Source: Rikenellaceae bacterium (GTDB taxonomy: Bacteria; Bacteroidota; Bacteroidia; Bacteroidales; Rikenellaceae). Taken from it: DNA of 64,000 bases. The notes under the pieces were generated by a model. It did not search any database and had not been told where the DNA came from. It saw nothing but the letters and a program-made list of their open reading frames with translations. The position numbers were made by a program, and so were the translations under genes. Below are positions 61,431 to 64,000 of the stretch, piece by piece. The stretch lies in contig SUZD01000002.1 of NCBI GenBank assembly GCA_015060105.1, positions 1-64,000 of the forward strand, read 5' to 3'. Within the stretch, counting starts at the first letter, position 1. Each line of letters begins with the position of its first letter.

Positions 61431-62428
61431 AAGTAACTGTTATAGGAGGCGGTGTTGCCGGCATACAGACGGCCATCGCTTTGAAAGAGTTAGGCTTAAC
61501 GCCTATTATTATCGAAAAGAATGACCACCTCGGAGGTAAACTATGTGGGTGGCACAAACTATTTCCAACGATGACTCCTGCCGAGCAGGTACTCACACCC
61601 TTATTAGAGAGAGTTAAGGCGTTGGGTATCGAAGTTATGCTCTCGACCGAGGTTACCAGCATCGATAGCGACGGTGTACAAACATCACAAGGTCGCATCG
61701 AGAGTGCGGCAACGGTTATCTGCTCGGGCTTCGACCTATTTGATGCAACACTCAAAGAGGAGTATGGATATGGCATATATGACAATGTCATTACCTCGGC
61801 CGATTTGGAGCGAATGATGAACAATGGCAAGGTAGCTTTGGCCGACGGGACACAACCTCATCGCATCGCTTTTTTGCACTGTGTAGGCTCGCGTGACGAG
61901 AAGGTACAACAACGCCACTGCTCAAAGGTATGTTGCGTTACGGGCGTTAAACAGGCTATCGAAATGCGTCGTTGGTTTCCCAAAAGCGAGATTTATAACT
62001 TCTATATGGATATCCGTATGTTCGGTGCCGGATATGAAGAGATGTATCGCTCGGCACAACAAGAACACGGCATACAATTCATACGTGGTCGAATTTCGGA
62101 AGCAGCTCCTGTTCTGAACGGGAAGGTGCAGATTAAAGCCGAAGACACACTGATTGGTCGCCCGTTGAAAATGACGGTTGATTTGTTGGTACTGCTTATC
62201 GGAATGACCGCAGGCCAAAGCAACAAGTGCTGGACACGATGCGCAGGCATAACACAAAGTGATAGCATGTTCCTCAAACCGAAGAATATGTTCGCAGGTA
62301 ACGTATGCTCCGATGCACCAAACATATTCTACGCAGGAACAGTAACTGCACCCAAGACAATCGGAGAATCACTGAACGAAGCTAATGCTGCTGCAATGCG
62401 CGTGGCACAATATCTTGGACGCTTATGA
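61427..62428 (+). CDS. HdrA-like FAD-dependent oxidoreductase (short form)
   Basis: 333 aa. An FAD-binding Rossmann motif VIGGGVAGIQTA at the N-terminus and an HdrA-type cluster motif HCSKVCCVTGVKQA in the middle; YAGTVTAPKTIGESLNEA near the end contacts FAD. The C-terminal ferredoxin domains of methanogen HdrA (about 650 aa) are absent. Likely the flavin hub between the Fe-S subunits. Overlaps both neighbours by 4 nt (ATGA), indicating translational coupling and fixed stoichiometry. Confidence 0.88.
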   Translation: MKVTVIGGGVAGIQTAIALKELGLTPIIIEKNDHLGGKLCGWHKLFPTMTPAEQVLTPLLERVKALGIEVMLSTEVTSIDSDGVQTSQGRIESAATVICSGFDLFDATLKEEYGYGIYDNVITSADLERMMNNGKVALADGTQPHRIAFLHCVGSRDEKVQQRHCSKVCCVTGVKQAIEMRRWFPKSEIYNFYMDIRMFGAGYEEMYRSAQQEHGIQFIRGRISEAAPVLNGKVQIKAEDTLIGRPLKMTVDLLVLLIGMTAGQSNKCWTRCAGITQSDSMFLKPKNMFAGNVCSDAPNIFYAGTVTAPKTIGESLNEANAAAMRVAQYLGRL

Positions 62429-62754
62429 TAGACTTTGGATTTGGAGTCAACGTGGCTCGCGCCGTAAATATGGACCGAAATAATCTGGATACGGCACACG
62501 ACATATTCAACAGCCTGCCCGATTTACAAGCCTGCATTGCTTGCGGAAGTTGTACTGCAACTTGCACAGCAGGTAACCTCACATCGTTCAATTTCCGCAA
62601 GGTACACACATTGGTAAGACGTGGTGAGTACAAAGAGGCTTATTCCGAGATGAGCAAATGTATGTTGTGTGGCAAATGCCGATTGGTGTGTCCGCGCGGC
62701 ATCAATACTCGCGGCGTAGTTCTGACTATCAAAAAGAAATTGGGAGATTACTAA
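62425..62754 (+). CDS. HdrC-like 4Fe-4S dicluster protein (second)
   Basis: 109 aa, essentially the minimal HdrC: CIACGSCTATC (about 32-42) and CMLCGKCRLVCPRG (about 72-85) separated by helices. It starts inside hdrA (ATGA) and ends 1 nt before the membrane subunit gene. Two different HdrC-like proteins in one operon suggests two separate electron branches, one for HdrB and one for the membrane subunit. Confidence 0.88.
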   Translation: MIDFGFGVNVARAVNMDRNNLDTAHDIFNSLPDLQACIACGSCTATCTAGNLTSFNFRKVHTLVRRGEYKEAYSEMSKCMLCGKCRLVCPRGINTRGVVLTIKKKLGDY

Positions 62755-62755
62755 T

Positions 62756-64000
62756 ATGCATTTCGACTTACATACAAACCCCTTCGCCATACCTTTTACC
62801 ATAGGTTGTATTGTGATGTTCGCAGTACTCGCTTACAAGTATGTGCGTTGGATTTATCGTCTCCCGAAGAGCGACAAAAGGCTGATTCGCAAAAATCTCT
62901 TTTCGAGTAAAAGTTGGCGCGCTGTGTGCGAAGCCATTTCGGAATCACTCCTACACCGACGCATATTCCGCACAAATCCCATATTAGGATATATGCACAT
63001 GAGCTTGGCTTTTGGCTGGTTTTTATTGATTGTTGTCGGTTTTATCGAAACTGTCGCCTATATGGGCTGGACACCCATACCATTACGGGGTCACGTCTTT
63101 TTCAAGTTCTACTCTCGCGAGTTGGAGCATAGCGCATTGTGGCAAAGCGTATTCACAAACATTATGGATGCGCTATTGCTATTTGTGCTGTCGGGCGTAG
63201 CATTGGCCTGGCTTAAACGCTTGTACTCCCGAATGATGGGCATGCGCCGAACAACTCGACACGTTTGGGGCGACCGCGTTGCATTATCGGCATTGTGGTT
63301 TATCTTCCCGTTGCGACTTATAGCCGAAAGTACAACAAGTGCAATTTGGCACAATGGAGGATTTCTGACAGGTTCATTGGGCGAGTTTATTGACAAAACG
63401 CTCTCTTTTGAGGCTATTTGGCATTTAGAGAGTGTATCTTGGTTTATTTATGCATTGGCCTTGGGTGTTTTTTTCTGTGCTATGCCGTTTTCTCGCTACA
63501 TGCATATTTTTACCGAAGTTCCACTTATTTTTTTGCGTAAGTATGGAATTAAGAGCGATGTACAACCGAAATCATTTGACCATTTTCAGATTGAAGCATG
63601 CTCTCGATGCGGAATTTGCATAGACCCATGTCAATTACAACGCGACGCAGGTATTGATAATGTCCAAGCAGTTTATTATCTTCGCGACAGACGCTACAAT
63701 ATGCTGACAGCCGAGGTTGCCGACAACTGCCTTATGTGTGGTCGTTGTGCCGAGCGCTGCCCTGTGGGTGTGGACATATTGCAGTTGCGTCAAAACTCGC
63801 GTTATACGCTGCATAACTCACCATCTTTCCGCCGTTACAACTATCTGCAAGGAGTTGATACATCGACCGGAAGCGGACGTGTGGGTTATTTTGCCGGTTG
63901 TATGACACTGCTATCTCCTCGCATTATGAATGCGATGGAGCGCATATTCAAAGCCGCCAACGAAGAGGTATGGTGGGCCGATAAAAATGGAGGTGTTTGT
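62756..64000 (+). CDS. membrane cytochrome b/HdrD-like fusion (HdrDE/DsrMK type), 3' truncated
   Basis: Not in the ORF track because it runs off the window; the frame is open for 415 codons. The N-terminal domain (about 1-255) has about five helices and a NarI/DsrM-like diheme pattern with His in YMHMSLAFGW, HSALW, IWHNGG, WHLESVSW and YMHIFTEVP. Next are two 4Fe-4S motifs, CSRCGICIDPC and CLMCGRCAERCP, and the start of a CCG domain (YFAGC). This fits a quinol-linked HdrDE/DsrMK-like subunit that connects the soluble Hdr proteins to the membrane pool. Confidence 0.88.
   Translation, partial: MHFDLHTNPFAIPFTIGCIVMFAVLAYKYVRWIYRLPKSDKRLIRKNLFSSKSWRAVCEAISESLLHRRIFRTNPILGYMHMSLAFGWFLLIVVGFIETVAYMGWTPIPLRGHVFFKFYSRELEHSALWQSVFTNIMDALLLFVLSGVALAWLKRLYSRMMGMRRTTRHVWGDRVALSALWFIFPLRLIAESTTSAIWHNGGFLTGSLGEFIDKTLSFEAIWHLESVSWFIYALALGVFFCAMPFSRYMHIFTEVPLIFLRKYGIKSDVQPKSFDHFQIEACSRCGICIDPCQLQRDAGIDNVQAVYYLRDRRYNMLTAEVADNCLMCGRCAERCPVGVDILQLRQNSRYTLHNSPSFRRYNYLQGVDTSTGSGRVGYFAGCMTLLSPRIMNAMERIFKAANEEVWWADKNGGVC

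Noticed and set aside
1-64000. CRISPR array, prophage, integron or insertion sequence
   Set aside because: No direct-repeat/spacer periodicity, no transposase, integrase, phage or cas gene found when reading both strands.

Overview
The window looks like one contiguous piece of chromosome from a member of the order Bacteroidales. Three things support this. Many genes carry the Bacteroidetes-type promoter (a TTTG or TTG element, about 19-22 nt, then a TAnnTTTG -7 box), and Shine-Dalgarno sequences are almost absent. Several families typical of the group are present: DUF4924, the LuxC-like acyl-CoA reductase, a DcaP-like porin, GH3, and two OmpH paralogues beside bamA. tRNA genes lack an encoded CCA. 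The hdr-type cluster at the right edge recalls Rikenellaceae/Alistipes, but that placement is a guess. I saw no transposase, phage gene, CRISPR array or rRNA. The only locally AT-rich, accessory-looking stretch is about 52.04-53.0 kb.

Layout. At 0-10 kb lie a 5'-truncated rluD-like gene, miaA, a PRiA4-like gene, an acyl-CoA reductase, kdsB, rho with an S1/P1 nuclease, a ketopantoate reductase, hsp20, sdaA and an exported protein. At 10-21 kb lie a Clp ATPase, a YfcE-like phosphoesterase, tRNA-Lys(CTT), a phosphoethanolamine-transferase/PHP membrane pair, the envelope operon uppS-bamA-ompH-ompH, and nadK. At 21-31 kb is the pdxJ-cca-pyrD-cinA-glycosyltransferase operon, then recQ, a 3'-5' exonuclease and an RlmI-like methyltransferase. 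At 31-47 kb lie a 45-codon small gene, an ECF sigma factor, a stand-alone trpB2 behind a Trp-rich leader peptide and attenuator, a porin, a phosphoesterase-ribD-MFS operon, the zinc-ribbon/nif3/merR operon, GH3-dNK-rsmF, trkA, tRNA-Pro(CGG) and pfkA. At 47-59.5 kb lie a cation antiporter, purB, engB, prs, an AT-rich island with a candidate structured RNA, znuA-znuC, a flavoprotein, dusB and argS. From 59.6 kb to the edge is a heterodisulfide-reductase-like operon, cut off by the window end.

Most genes are housekeeping: tRNA modification and charging, nucleotide and cofactor synthesis, and outer-membrane assembly. The most interesting items are: (1) the trp leader peptide with three adjacent Trp codons and mutually exclusive hairpins in front of trpB2, absent from the ORF track; (2) an approximately 160-nt structured RNA candidate on the minus strand with its own -7 box and intrinsic terminator; (3) the HdrC-HdrB-HdrA-HdrC-cytochrome b/HdrD operon; (4) a RibD with reversed domain order; and (5) several genes whose -7 box lies exactly 4-5 nt before the ATG, implying leaderless mRNAs. 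All functional assignments come from reading motifs by eye; no database search was run.
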